In this document: positions 54,079 to 63,221 of the stretch, one piece after another | Layout: every line of letters begins with the position of its first letter | Position numbering within the stretch: position 1 is the first letter of the stretch | NCBI GenBank assembly: GCA_004211785.1 | Contig: SHBX01000009.1 | Span: 16,331 to 80,330 of the forward strand | From: Winogradskyella sp. | Lineage (GTDB): Bacteria > Bacteroidota > Bacteroidia > Flavobacteriales > Flavobacteriaceae | Reading direction: 5' to 3' | DNA: 64,000 nucleotides | Program-made: the position numbers and the translations under genes | The notes under the pieces: generated by a model | What the model was told of the DNA's origin: nothing | What the model saw: only the letters and a program-made list of their open reading frames with translations | Databases searched by the model: none

Positions 54079-55348
54079 TTGCAATGCTCCAATTAAAATT
54101 TGGCCTAATATAACCTGGTTCTCGTCCCATATATTCTCCAATATCACGACTAGAATCCACTACAGTAAAACTAATTATATCTCGCTCTACAAATGCAGCA
54201 TGTTTCTTATCTTTTACCACAATTAATGATAAAAAATATTGTCCCGATTGTAAAAATTTAGCTGGTATTTTACACAGCAGTGTATTCATATCTTTCCGTA
54301 AAGGTGCTCCAGATTTATAGTTAGAAAATGAAAACATAGCGTCACCTAACTCATTTGTCATATGATAGGTAAGATGTAAATTTTCAGGAGTATCACTCTT
54401 TACAAATATTTCAGTCTTTACTTCGATGTCTTGACTTTCTTTAATGACATCTTTTACTTTACTTCCCGAATTATAAACACTGATATTTTGAAGTCTAAAT
54501 TCGTCTTTATCATAATCTTCATCAAAATCTTTAGCATTTTCTACTTCACCACCACCTTTAAGATAATAGCTCACCGCTTCATCTGTTCCTCCAGAAAAGA
54601 CAATACTTCCATGCTCTAAAACTATGGCTTTGGTACATAATGTTTTTACCGAGGCCATATTATGACTTACAAATAAGACGGTTCTACCTTCGCCTTTGCT
54701 TATATCTTGCATTTTACCGATAGCCTTTTTCTGAAACTCGGCATCACCAACAGCTAAAACTTCATCGATGACCAATATATCTGGTTCTAAAAATGCAGCT
54801 ACAGCAAAAGCTAAACGCACTCGCATACCAGATGAGTATCTTTTTACAGGAGTATCTATATACATTTTACAACCACTGAACTCAACAATATCATCTTCTT
54901 TCTTTTGAATTTCGGCTTTGGTCATACCCAAAATAGCACCATTGAGATAGATGTTTTCTAAACCTGTCAACTCTGGATGAAAACCTGTACCAACTTCTAG
55001 TAAAGAAGCTATACGGCCTTTAGTTTTTATTTGCCCTTGAGTTGGCAAAGTAATTCGAGATAAAATTTTAAGCAGTGTAGATTTTCCTGCTCCATTTTTT
55101 CCTATAATCCCAAGCACCTCTCCTTTTTGGACATCAAAATCTATATTACGTAATGCCCACACATAATCTGAAGTAGCAGACTTATTTCGGTCACTATTAT
55201 CACCTACTTTTAAAAAAGGGTCTTCCTTTCCTCTAATCTTATACCAAAAGCGTTTTAAATCATCACCTAAAGTTCCTGTACCAATAAGACCTAAACGGTA
55301 TTGTTTAGATACATCTTCTACTTTAAGTATAATCTCCTTTTCTTTCAT
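54071..55348 (-). CDS. Polysaccharide ABC exporter ATPase (Wzt type)
   Basis: 425-aa ATPase of an O-antigen/capsule exporter. Walker A GIIGKNGAGKSTLLKIL (about 80-96), signature YSSGMRVRLAFAVAAF, Walker B ILVIDEVLAVGDAEF, H-loop VSHNM. From about residue 285 a Wzt-type C-terminal beta-sandwich follows (EIFVKSDTPENLHLTYHMTN), which in known systems binds the modified end of the glycan chain. It pairs with the permease at 56162-57025; one glycosyltransferase gene lies between them. Confidence 0.94.
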   Translation of the reverse strand: MKEKEIILKVEDVSKQYRLGLIGTGTLGDDLKRFWYKIRGKEDPFLKVGDNSDRNKSATSDYVWALRNIDFDVQKGEVLGIIGKNGAGKSTLLKILSRITLPTQGQIKTKGRIASLLEVGTGFHPELTGLENIYLNGAILGMTKAEIQKKEDDIVEFSGCKMYIDTPVKRYSSGMRVRLAFAVAAFLEPDILVIDEVLAVGDAEFQKKAIGKMQDISKGEGRTVLFVSHNMASVKTLCTKAIVLEHGSIVFSGGTDEAVSYYLKGGGEVENAKDFDEDYDKDEFRLQNISVYNSGSKVKDVIKESQDIEVKTEIFVKSDTPENLHLTYHMTNELGDAMFSFSNYKSGAPLRKDMNTLLCKIPAKFLQSGQYFLSLIVVKDKKHAAFVERDIISFTVVDSSRDIGEYMGREPGYIRPNFNWSIAND

Positions 55349-56160
55349 TATGCGCTTTTAAAGCTGTTTTTTAATTTAAAAATTCCTAAGTTTTTACAAA
55401 TTACAAATAAGATATAAGATAATTTAAACTTGACACTGTAATTAAAATTAAAGCCTTTGAGTAACTTCTTATTATAAGTTAAGTCTTGATATAATTTATT
55501 AGAAATATTAGCATCATGTATAGTTTGAAGCCAATAAAACTCATTGTCAATTGCAATAAAATCTACCAAATCACCCCAAGACGTATGTTCGCAATTATAA
55601 ACTGTTTTAAGTGATTTGATATCTGATTTTTTTTCAATCAAGGTTATAAATGGTCCCGAAAACACATTTTCTCTTTTTGCTAATTTGCTTTCATCTTCTA
55701 TTAGCATAGTCAAACCCTTAGACAATTCTATAATAGTCAAATCTTTTTTTACAAAAGCATTTTGAATGACTCGGATAGCGTCTTCATGAAAACAATCATC
55801 ATTATCAAAACGCGATGTTATAACATACTCGGTTTGTGTTTCGTTAAATACAAACTCTCGTAAAGTATCTTCAAAGTCTAAAAAATCATTTACGTACAAA
55901 GGCATAAACTGAGGCAATTGCTCTCTTATGTCTTCATTTCTTTTTTTAAATTCTTCAGGTGTGTTCTTATCAAAAAAAACTAACCAAGAATACCCTTTAT
56001 CGGTTTGAGATTGCATTGAGGGTAAGCAAAATGTTTCGAACAAGTTATACCTTTTTTTGAGCCATGTTAAATCATTGACTTTCTTACCATTTTTGTCATT
56101 TACCCAACCTTCAGATTTAATATTAAATCGAGTAACTATATAATGGGAAAAGGCTTTCAT
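55348..56160 (-). CDS. Rhamnosyltransferase-like glycosyltransferase
   Basis: 270-aa protein matching the putative rhamnosyl transferase family: HYIVTRFNIKSEGW at the start, LFETFCLPSMQSQTDKGYSW, and the metal-binding TSRFDNDDCFHEDAI. It lies between the exporter ATPase and permease genes, 1 base from each, so it probably acts on the exported chain. Rhamnose itself is an inference from the family name; no dTDP-rhamnose genes are in the window. Confidence 0.82.
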   Translation of the reverse strand: MKAFSHYIVTRFNIKSEGWVNDKNGKKVNDLTWLKKRYNLFETFCLPSMQSQTDKGYSWLVFFDKNTPEEFKKRNEDIREQLPQFMPLYVNDFLDFEDTLREFVFNETQTEYVITSRFDNDDCFHEDAIRVIQNAFVKKDLTIIELSKGLTMLIEDESKLAKRENVFSGPFITLIEKKSDIKSLKTVYNCEHTSWGDLVDFIAIDNEFYWLQTIHDANISNKLYQDLTYNKKLLKGFNFNYSVKFKLSYILFVICKNLGIFKLKNSFKSA

Positions 56161-56161
56161 A

Positions 56162-57025
56162 TTAAACTGTATCTATAAACGTTTTTTCAGTTTTATTGAA
56201 TATAACAAGACCTATAAAGAAAATGACAACAGTTATTAAACTTGTATATGCCAAACCTTTTATTGAAAAAGTACCATCATTTAATAACACGTATCGAGTT
56301 GCCTCTATAATATAAGCTAGAGGATTATACTCTACTAACCATGCAAATTGCGGCAGCTTTTCTCGCATTAATGCTAGCGGATACATCACTGCAGATAAAT
56401 ACATCAATAGTTGAACACCAAAATTGAGAAGAAATTTGACATCTCTATATTTTGTGACCATTGATGAAATAATCATACCCAATCCAAGACCTTGTAATGC
56501 CATTAGAATTATTAATAATGGAAAAATAAAAACATATTCATTAATACTTATAGCAGCGCCATTCATATAATAATAAATGTAAAAGGCAACAAAGACTAAT
56601 AATTGAATTATAAAACGTAATAAATTGGATATGACGGATGATAGTGGAGATATAATTCTTGGAAAATATACTTTAGAAAATATACCTGCATTACCACTAA
56701 ATGTATTTGAAGTAGATGTTAAACAACTTTTAAAATAATTCCATATAGAAATCCCTGCTAGATTGAATAAAAATGGTGGCACAGTACCCGTTTCTATATT
56801 AGCAACTTTATTAAAAATTAATGTAAACGTTAACGCTGTAAACAAAGGCTGTATTAAATACCACAGCGGTCCTAAAATAGTTTGTTTATATACAGTAATA
56901 ACATCTCGCTTAACAAAAAGCACCAATAAGTCTCGGTACTGCCAAATCTCCTTAAAATTAAAGTCTATAAGCTTACGCTTTGCAGAAATGGTGTATAACC
57001 AGTTATCGTCTTGATGAAATTTCAA
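56162..57025 (-). CDS. Polysaccharide ABC exporter permease (Wzm type)
   Basis: 287-aa inner-membrane permease with six helices and the ABC-2 signature segments FKEIWQYRDLLVLFVKRD, LGPLWYLIQPLFTALTFTLI and FFLNFGVQLLMYLSAVMYP-like stretch (about 200-218). It forms the channel for the Wzt ATPase. The start is TTG at 57025: no ATG fits, an in-frame TAA lies five codons upstream, and the next codons read KFHQDDNWLY as expected for the family. The 101-base gap upstream is one of the largest in the locus and shows no clear promoter. Confidence 0.92.
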   Translation of the reverse strand: MKFHQDDNWLYTISAKRKLIDFNFKEIWQYRDLLVLFVKRDVITVYKQTILGPLWYLIQPLFTALTFTLIFNKVANIETGTVPPFLFNLAGISIWNYFKSCLTSTSNTFSGNAGIFSKVYFPRIISPLSSVISNLLRFIIQLLVFVAFYIYYYMNGAAISINEYVFIFPLLIILMALQGLGLGMIISSMVTKYRDVKFLLNFGVQLLMYLSAVMYPLALMREKLPQFAWLVEYNPLAYIIEATRYVLLNDGTFSIKGLAYTSLITVVIFFIGLVIFNKTEKTFIDTV

Positions 57026-57126
57026 GTAAGTTACTATTTAGGGTTTGGCTAATATAACAATTATAACAAAGTCGAAAAATGAAACTTAAAGAAGTTGTTA
57101 ATAGTAATATCTACTATAATAATCCA

Positions 57127-59598
57127 TTATTTACGCTTAAAGATTTTTTTAACTCTACTAAAAAGGCTTTTCTTATCATTTTCAAGATACGCATCACCAT
57201 ATGCTCCATAGCCGTAGCCATAACCGTAGCCATAACCGTAGCTACTTCCTTTTTTGTGTCTATAGAAGTTAAGCAAGAAATTAACATTCTTAAGCTCGCC
57301 CTTTCTTTGTTTAGAATTCACAAGAGCAAGCATTCCTTTTTTGGTATAATTTAGACGTACCATAAAAATAATAGCATCTGCATGCTGAGATAATTCTAAG
57401 GCGTCAGTAACTAAACCAAGTGGAGGTGTATCCAACACAATCATATCGTACTTGGTTTTTAGTTCAGCTATGAGTTCACTCATGCGTTCACTCATTAATA
57501 ACTCTGAAGGGTTTGGCGGTATTGGGCCAGACAGAATCAAATCTAGATTAGGTATATGCGTGTTGTGAGTAATATCATCTAAACCTGCATCATTAATCAG
57601 GTAATTAACAGCGCCTTTATCATTCTTGACATCAAAGTCGTTAAAAATTTTAGGTTTTCTTAAATCTAAACCAACTAATACAGTTTTCTTGCCTGTAAGC
57701 GCATAAACAGTTGCTGTATTTATAGAACAAAATGTTTTTCCTTCGCCACTTATAGAAGAAGTAAACATTAGTGTTTTGGAACCATCTGGGCTTTTTTGAT
57801 TTTTATATATGAATTGTAAGCTAGATCTAATTGACCTAAACGATTCTGCTACTGCTGATTTAGGCTTTTCAAAAGCTACTAAATTATTTTTGTATTCGTA
57901 CTTACCGACTAAACCAATGATTGGAATTTTTGACAAACGCTCAACATCTTCTGATGTATGAATATTATTATCAAAAATAAAAATGACAAATATTATTAAA
58001 GATGGTATAAGCCCACCTAATAAAAGAGCCATCATATAATTAAGCGACTTTTTTGGCCCAATAGGTCCATTGCCAACATCCTTTGCTGCATCAATCATAG
58101 TAATATCAGACACATTAGCTGCTTTGACAATAGCCGCTTCTGACCGTTTAGCTTGATAAACATTATATGATTCTTGACTAATGTCTAATTTTCGTTGAAT
58201 CTTAAGAAACTCTTGTTGCTCTTTTGGCAGCTTTCTCAACTCACTCTCGAGTTTAGCGATAGAGCCATTTAATGCTCCAAGCTGCAAATTAATACCTCGT
58301 CGAGCTGCATTAATTAATTCAAAAGTAACATTCTTCTCAGCATCTATTTGAGCATCAAGGCGACGTAATAAAATTGAGCCTTCTCGTGCTGTTTTTTCTT
58401 GATTCTGACGTTGTATAGCTAAACTTGTTAACTTACCTATGCTATTTAATAAACCACTTTCTTCAATACCAACAGAAGTTGGTGCAGCTATATTAGTGTA
58501 GTCTGATTTATTTTGTAGGTAGCTTTCAAGATTATCTAAATAATTAACTTTTGTACGTTCAGTTTCTCTACTGGTTTCGTATTCTTTTAAACGTTCTGAA
58601 GTATTAGAAATGTCATCCGTAACATTAAACACTTTATTGGATGATCTAAAATCATCCATTTCTTGATTAACATCTTTAATATTATTACCAACTGCACCCA
58701 TTGTACTATCTATAAAGGCAATAGTATTAGTTGCATACAAGTTTTTTGTGCGCAACTCTGTTTCTCTTAATATCTCAGTTGTAGCATTTAAGTAGTCAAC
58801 AATCTTAGCCTTATTATTACCAGATTGAGCTAAGGATAATACTGTAGAACTACCTCTAAAAAAAGAAACATTTACGCTGTTCTGAAATCTAGAAACGAGG
58901 CCATCAAAATTTAAAAAGTGAATGAAGTACTGATTATTAGTATCTGGAGTTCTACCATTACGCTTATTAATAACACCGTTAAAAAAAGGCAAGTTCACTG
59001 AATCACCATAAGTAAATTCTTGTTCAAAAGTTCCAGGTGATACATTAAAATTTTCGATAGAACGGTCAGAATAGCGTTGGCAGTTAACACTTTGCGTTTC
59101 AAGAAAATCATAAACTAATTTATAGGTATTATCATTTACATGTTTAATCTCTATTGGACGTCCCAGCATTTGATACTGGGCTTTATCTATTTCGACATCA
59201 TAAGGAGATGTTTTATAAATATCCAATAAATGATACTTTCCTTGCTTTAAATATTGCTTATAAAATTGTAGAGAATCTATAACTAATTCATTGTGGCTCC
59301 TTGTAGCTATAGTAGTCATTACTTTACCAAGTTTACCAGACACACCACCCCAATTAAAAGAAATACTTGTATTAGCTGTAAAAAAAGGATTTTGTTCAGA
59401 CTCAACAGATACCAATGCATTTAAGCGGTATATGTTTTGTTTTCTAACATTTTTGTAATGAGCTATACCTAGAGCTATAGCAACACATATAGCAATAAAA
59501 AGCCAATTGCGTAGAATTTTAAATAAAAAACCCTGAAAATCAAAAGTCAATCGACCTTTGGAGTCATCAAATTCAAAATCTTGGTCTAAATTGGTCAT
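57127..59598 (-). CDS. Polysaccharide tyrosine autokinase (Wzc-like)
   Basis: 823-aa inner-membrane co-polymerase and BY-kinase. N-terminal helix near 28-45, a long periplasmic Wzz/GNVR part with coiled coils (about 300-500), a second helix near 520-540, then the kinase domain: Walker A SSISGEGKTFCSI, Walker A' VLVGLDLRKPK, Walker B MIVLDTPPLG. The tail holds a run of alternating Gly-Tyr pairs (about 790-805), the usual autophosphorylation cluster, encoded by a 12-bp tandem repeat. No Wzb phosphatase gene is seen. It follows the Wza-like gene by 3 bases. Confidence 0.95.
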   Translation of the reverse strand: MTNLDQDFEFDDSKGRLTFDFQGFLFKILRNWLFIAICVAIALGIAHYKNVRKQNIYRLNALVSVESEQNPFFTANTSISFNWGGVSGKLGKVMTTIATRSHNELVIDSLQFYKQYLKQGKYHLLDIYKTSPYDVEIDKAQYQMLGRPIEIKHVNDNTYKLVYDFLETQSVNCQRYSDRSIENFNVSPGTFEQEFTYGDSVNLPFFNGVINKRNGRTPDTNNQYFIHFLNFDGLVSRFQNSVNVSFFRGSSTVLSLAQSGNNKAKIVDYLNATTEILRETELRTKNLYATNTIAFIDSTMGAVGNNIKDVNQEMDDFRSSNKVFNVTDDISNTSERLKEYETSRETERTKVNYLDNLESYLQNKSDYTNIAAPTSVGIEESGLLNSIGKLTSLAIQRQNQEKTAREGSILLRRLDAQIDAEKNVTFELINAARRGINLQLGALNGSIAKLESELRKLPKEQQEFLKIQRKLDISQESYNVYQAKRSEAAIVKAANVSDITMIDAAKDVGNGPIGPKKSLNYMMALLLGGLIPSLIIFVIFIFDNNIHTSEDVERLSKIPIIGLVGKYEYKNNLVAFEKPKSAVAESFRSIRSSLQFIYKNQKSPDGSKTLMFTSSISGEGKTFCSINTATVYALTGKKTVLVGLDLRKPKIFNDFDVKNDKGAVNYLINDAGLDDITHNTHIPNLDLILSGPIPPNPSELLMSERMSELIAELKTKYDMIVLDTPPLGLVTDALELSQHADAIIFMVRLNYTKKGMLALVNSKQRKGELKNVNFLLNFYRHKKGSSYGYGYGYGYGYGAYGDAYLENDKKSLFSRVKKIFKRK
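57212..57242 (-). repeat. 12-bp tandem repeat encoding the Gly-Tyr tail of Wzc
   Basis: CCGTAGCCATAA occurs twice in tandem (57212-57223, 57224-57235) plus a partial third copy. On the coding strand it specifies Tyr-Gly repeats in the kinase tail. Slippage at this repeat would change the number of phosphorylatable tyrosines in frame, because the unit is a multiple of three. Confidence 0.75.
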
Positions 59599-59601
59599 AA
59601 G

Positions 59602-60396
59602 TTAGAGTCTATCAATCAATAAAACAGTACTTGTAACTACAGTAATTATACTCAATATAGTTGTAAACGTTTGGATGCCATTAGTTCCTGTTCCAAGTGA
59701 TTTCTGAACAAGTGGATCTACAATGATTACATCATTAGGTTGTATATAATAGTATGGTGATTGCATCACTTTTATATCCGTTAAGTCTAAACGATGAATC
59801 TCTTGTCCATGTGGATACTGCCGCAATATTCTAACCTCTTTTCGGTTACCCTCAATAGGAATATCTCCCGCATTTGCAATAGCTTCTAGAATAGTAGCAC
59901 GTTCTTGAAATATAACCTGCGAACCTGTATTATTAATTTCTCCTAAAGTTGTATAACGTAAGCCTGCTAGTTTTACTGTGACAAATATTTGCGCAAACTC
60001 ATTAAACTCTTTTTCCAAAAGTCGTTTATTGACAACACCTTCAATTTCTTCGAGGGTTAAATTTAAAACTGCAAAATTACCTAATTGGGGTATTCTTATA
60101 TTGCCTCTTAAATCTACCGTAAAACCATCAAAATAAGCGCGTTCTTGAGAGCTAGCTTCTAAACTACCTTCTCCTGTAGGGTTAAAAATTGTAGCATCTT
60201 CTTGGTCTAAAACCTTAATACGAATATTAAGTATATCATTAATCTGAACGCGATAAGGTTTTTGCTGCTCTACTAAACTTGGAATTGTATCATTAGTATT
60301 GCCTTTATCCTGAAGGTAAATAATATCTTTCTGAGGAATACACGAAGTACATAACAAAAGTCCTAAGCAGATAACAGCTAACAAATACCGAGTCAT
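59602..60396 (-). CDS. Polysaccharide export outer-membrane lipoprotein (Wza type)
   Basis: 264-aa lipoprotein with lipobox LLCTSC (Cys19). The poly-export domain begins PYRVQINDILNIRIKVLDQE, followed by an SLBB-like domain (about 165-235). It ends in a hydrophobic helix (TTILSIITVVTSTVLLI), as in Bacteroidota versions. It forms the outer-membrane exit for the glycan. It is the first gene of the 30-gene minus-strand locus and has a good promoter 20-50 bases upstream. Confidence 0.94.
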   Translation of the reverse strand: MTRYLLAVICLGLLLCTSCIPQKDIIYLQDKGNTNDTIPSLVEQQKPYRVQINDILNIRIKVLDQEDATIFNPTGEGSLEASSQERAYFDGFTVDLRGNIRIPQLGNFAVLNLTLEEIEGVVNKRLLEKEFNEFAQIFVTVKLAGLRYTTLGEINNTGSQVIFQERATILEAIANAGDIPIEGNRKEVRILRQYPHGQEIHRLDLTDIKVMQSPYYYIQPNDVIIVDPLVQKSLGTGTNGIQTFTTILSIITVVTSTVLLIDRL

Positions 60397-60415
60397 ATAT
60401 AAATAGGTTTACACA

Positions 60416-60446
60416 CAAATATAATCTAACGCTAGAAATAACAAAA
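60416..60446 (-). promoter_or_regulatory. Promoter of the polysaccharide operon
   Basis: On the minus strand: TTTTG at -33, an 18-base spacer, then TATATTTG, an exact TAnnTTTG -7 box. The expected start is near 60409, giving a leader of about 13 bases before the wza-like ATG. This is the best promoter match I see in the window. Confidence 0.6.
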
Positions 60447-60454
60447 CTATTGAG

Positions 60455-60482
60455 TTGCTTTTTGGATTAATTCCCATATTTG
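60455..60482 (+). promoter_or_regulatory. Candidate promoter of the ABC-F gene
   Basis: TTG at 60455-60457, a 17-base spacer and CATATTTG (one mismatch to TAnnTTTG) at 60475-60482, 16 bases before the TTG start codon of the ABC-F gene. It is back-to-back with the polysaccharide operon promoter. Confidence 0.35.
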
Positions 60483-60498
60483 CAAAAAACCGAACAAC

Positions 60499-62361
60499 TT
60501 GAATTATCTTAATGTTGAAAACATATCAAAGTCTTATGGCGAACTAGAATTGTTTAGCGACATTTCCTTTAGCATACACAAAGATCAAAAAATTGCTTTT
60601 GTGGCTAAAAACGGAAGTGGAAAAACGTCCATACTTAATATTCTATCAGGAAAAGACACTCCTGATTCTGGACAAGTTGTTGTTCGTAAAGGTTTAAGAC
60701 TAGCGTTTCTTGATCAAGAACCAAATCTTGATAGCAAACTCTCAATTGAAGAAACCATTTTCGCAAGTGATTTACCTATTCTAAAGATAATAGAAGCCTA
60801 TGAAAAAGCACTTCAAAATCCTGAAGATACTGAAGCCTATCAAGCAGCATTCGAGGAAATGGATAGGCACAATGCTTGGGAATTTGAGACACAATTTCAA
60901 CAAATATTATCACAACTAAAACTCCATGACTTAAAGGCAAAAATTAGCTCGCTTTCTGGAGGGCAAAAGAAACGTTTATCATTAGCACAAGCTTTAATTA
61001 GTAAACCAGATATTCTCATTTTAGATGAGCCTACAAACCATTTAGATTTAGAAATGATTGAATGGCTCGAAGATTATTTTGCCAAAACCCAGCAAACATT
61101 ATTTATGGTAACGCATGACCGTTACTTTTTAGAACGTGTTTGCAATGAAATTATAGAATTAGATCACGGCAAAATGTTCACTTATAAAGGTAATTACTCA
61201 TATTACCTCGAGAAAAAAGAAGACCGTGTTGCTAACGAACAAACAGAAGTTGGTAAAGCCAAGCAACTTTTTAAAAAAGAATTGGATTGGATGCGTCGTC
61301 AACCTAAAGCACGTACAACAAAATCTAAAAGCCGTATCGATGATTTCTTCGAAATAAAAAAGAAAGCACATCAAAGACGTAAAGATTATGTCATTCAGCT
61401 TGAGATTAGTATGGAACGCTTGGGAAGCAAGATTGTAGAGTTTCATAATGTGTCCAAAGCCTTTAAAGACAAAGTAATTCTCGATGGTTTTGATTATACC
61501 TTTAAAAAAGGAGAGCGCATTGGTATTATTGGAAAAAACGGTACAGGAAAATCTACATTCCTAAACATGCTTACACAATCCATGCAACCAGATGGTGGAA
61601 AAATCGTTGTTGGCGAAACCGTAAAATTTGGGTATTATACTCAAGGTGGTATTAAAGCTAAACCTAATCAAAAAGTAATTGATGTTGTTAGAGATTATGG
61701 TGACTATATTCCTTTAGCAAAAGGACGGCAAATTAGTGCGCAACAGCTATTAGAACGTTTCTTATTTGACCGAAAGAAACAATATGATTTTGTTGAAAAA
61801 TTGAGTGGTGGTGAGCAAAAACGGTTGTATTTGTGTACCGTTTTAATTCAGAATCCTAATGTTTTGATTTTAGATGAGCCAACAAACGACTTGGATATTG
61901 TAACACTTAACGTTCTAGAAAGCTTTCTGTTAGATTTTCCTGGGTGTTTATTAGTAGTTTCTCACGACCGCTATTTTATGGATAAAATTGTAGACCATTT
62001 GTTTGTATTTCAAGGCGAAGGTATTGTAGATGATTTTCCTGGTAATTATTCTGATTATCGTACTTATGAAAGCAGTCAACCAAAGCAAGTTGCTAAATCA
62101 GAAAAAGTTGAAAACATTTCGACTACCAAACAAAATCAAGTCAATAAATTATCTTATAACGAGCAGAAAGAATACAAAAACTTAGAATCTAAGATTCGTT
62201 CATTAGAATTAGATAAAAAGGCACTAGAAGCAAAGTTTTTAAATCCGGATTTATCACAAGAAGATATTGCTAAACTTTCTGAAGAATTACAAATTATTAT
62301 CGATACTATTGAAGAAAAAGAAATGCGCTGGTTTGAATTAGCCGAAAAGTTTGAAGCATAA
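60499..62361 (+). CDS. uup: ABC-F family ATPase, Uup type
   Basis: 620-aa soluble protein with two ATPase domains and no membrane part. The first has FVAKNGSGKTSILNIL and SLSGGQKKRLSLAQAL; the second has IIGKNGTGKSTFLNML and LSGGEQKRLYLCTVL. The inter-domain linker holds the basic RRQPKARTTKSKSRIDDF typical of Uup. The C-terminal coiled coil (about 545-620) supports Uup over EttA. ABC-F proteins act on ribosomes or, for Uup, on branched DNA. The start is TTG at 60499, giving NYLNVENISKSYGELELF as in relatives; no ATG fits. Confidence 0.9.
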   Translation: MNYLNVENISKSYGELELFSDISFSIHKDQKIAFVAKNGSGKTSILNILSGKDTPDSGQVVVRKGLRLAFLDQEPNLDSKLSIEETIFASDLPILKIIEAYEKALQNPEDTEAYQAAFEEMDRHNAWEFETQFQQILSQLKLHDLKAKISSLSGGQKKRLSLAQALISKPDILILDEPTNHLDLEMIEWLEDYFAKTQQTLFMVTHDRYFLERVCNEIIELDHGKMFTYKGNYSYYLEKKEDRVANEQTEVGKAKQLFKKELDWMRRQPKARTTKSKSRIDDFFEIKKKAHQRRKDYVIQLEISMERLGSKIVEFHNVSKAFKDKVILDGFDYTFKKGERIGIIGKNGTGKSTFLNMLTQSMQPDGGKIVVGETVKFGYYTQGGIKAKPNQKVIDVVRDYGDYIPLAKGRQISAQQLLERFLFDRKKQYDFVEKLSGGEQKRLYLCTVLIQNPNVLILDEPTNDLDIVTLNVLESFLLDFPGCLLVVSHDRYFMDKIVDHLFVFQGEGIVDDFPGNYSDYRTYESSQPKQVAKSEKVENISTTKQNQVNKLSYNEQKEYKNLESKIRSLELDKKALEAKFLNPDLSQEDIAKLSEELQIIIDTIEEKEMRWFELAEKFEA

Positions 62362-62364
62362 TTT

Positions 62365-63135
62365 ATGTATCAAATAATAGCTTATATAAAGTTTTTATTA
62401 AAATCCACCAATCAACATGGTGTGCACTCACCATTTGTATATGATTTTATAACAAAATGTCTTTATGATAAAACGCCATACGAAGCTTATGGTAAATTAA
62501 AAGCATACAGAAAAGCCATATTACAATCTAAAGACACTCTTGAAATCATAGATTTTGGAGTCGGCTCAAAACGTATGAATGCCAATAAGCGTAAAGTTTC
62601 AAAAATGATAAAAAACTCTAGTAGTAGTTTTAAAGATACCAAGTTATTATTCAGAATAGCTCAGTATTTTCAATTTAAAAACACTTTAGAATTAGGTACA
62701 TCTTTAGGTGTTGGTACACAAGCACTAGCTTTAGGATATACAGACAATCAAATAACTACAATAGAAGGTTGCCCAAATACGCTGAGTTTTACGAAAGAAC
62801 AATTCAAAGCATTCAAACTTCAGAACATTACATTGATAAATTCAGATTTTAAATCGACTATTGATAAATTAGAAGATACGTATTTTGATTGTATTTTCTT
62901 TGACGGACATCACAACAAAGAAGCAACTTTAGAATATTTCAACCAACTCATATCAAAGGCTCATAACGATTCAATTTTCATTTTTGATGACATTTATTGG
63001 TCTAAAGATATGACACAAGCTTGGAGAAATATTATCAGTGACTCAAGAGTTACTGCTTCAGTAGACTGTTTTAATTTAGGTTTTGTTTTCTTCCGTAAAG
63101 AACAACCAAAACAACATTTTACAATCAGATTGTAA
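62365..63135 (+). CDS. Class I SAM-dependent methyltransferase
   Basis: 256-aa methyltransferase of the catechol-O-methyltransferase-like type: HGVHSPFVYDFITKCLYD at the start is a Bacteroidota marker, then LELGTSLGVGTQALALGYTD (SAM loop), ITTIEGCPNTLSFTKEQF and CIFFDGHHNKEATLEYFNQL. The substrate is unknown. It begins 3 bases after the uup stop, so the two genes form one unit. Confidence 0.88.
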   Translation: MYQIIAYIKFLLKSTNQHGVHSPFVYDFITKCLYDKTPYEAYGKLKAYRKAILQSKDTLEIIDFGVGSKRMNANKRKVSKMIKNSSSSFKDTKLLFRIAQYFQFKNTLELGTSLGVGTQALALGYTDNQITTIEGCPNTLSFTKEQFKAFKLQNITLINSDFKSTIDKLEDTYFDCIFFDGHHNKEATLEYFNQLISKAHNDSIFIFDDIYWSKDMTQAWRNIISDSRVTASVDCFNLGFVFFRKEQPKQHFTIRL

Positions 63136-63221
63136 CAAGCTTCTAATTTTAACGTCTTATTCAGATAACAGCTTTTAAATTCTTTTATCTTGCAAAGGAT
63201 TTAGCCAAAAGATCAACAAAT

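Noticed and set aside
54079..54147. N-terminal extension of the DegT aminotransferase
   Set aside because: It lies wholly inside the ABC ATPase gene; the ATG at 54078 gives the family's usual start.
57079..57354. A 91-codon plus-strand reading frame at the end of the Wzc-like gene
   Set aside because: It mostly lies antisense over the Gly-Tyr tail of the autokinase; its valine/alanine/isoleucine run is the reverse reading of that tandem repeat, and it has no promoter or homology.
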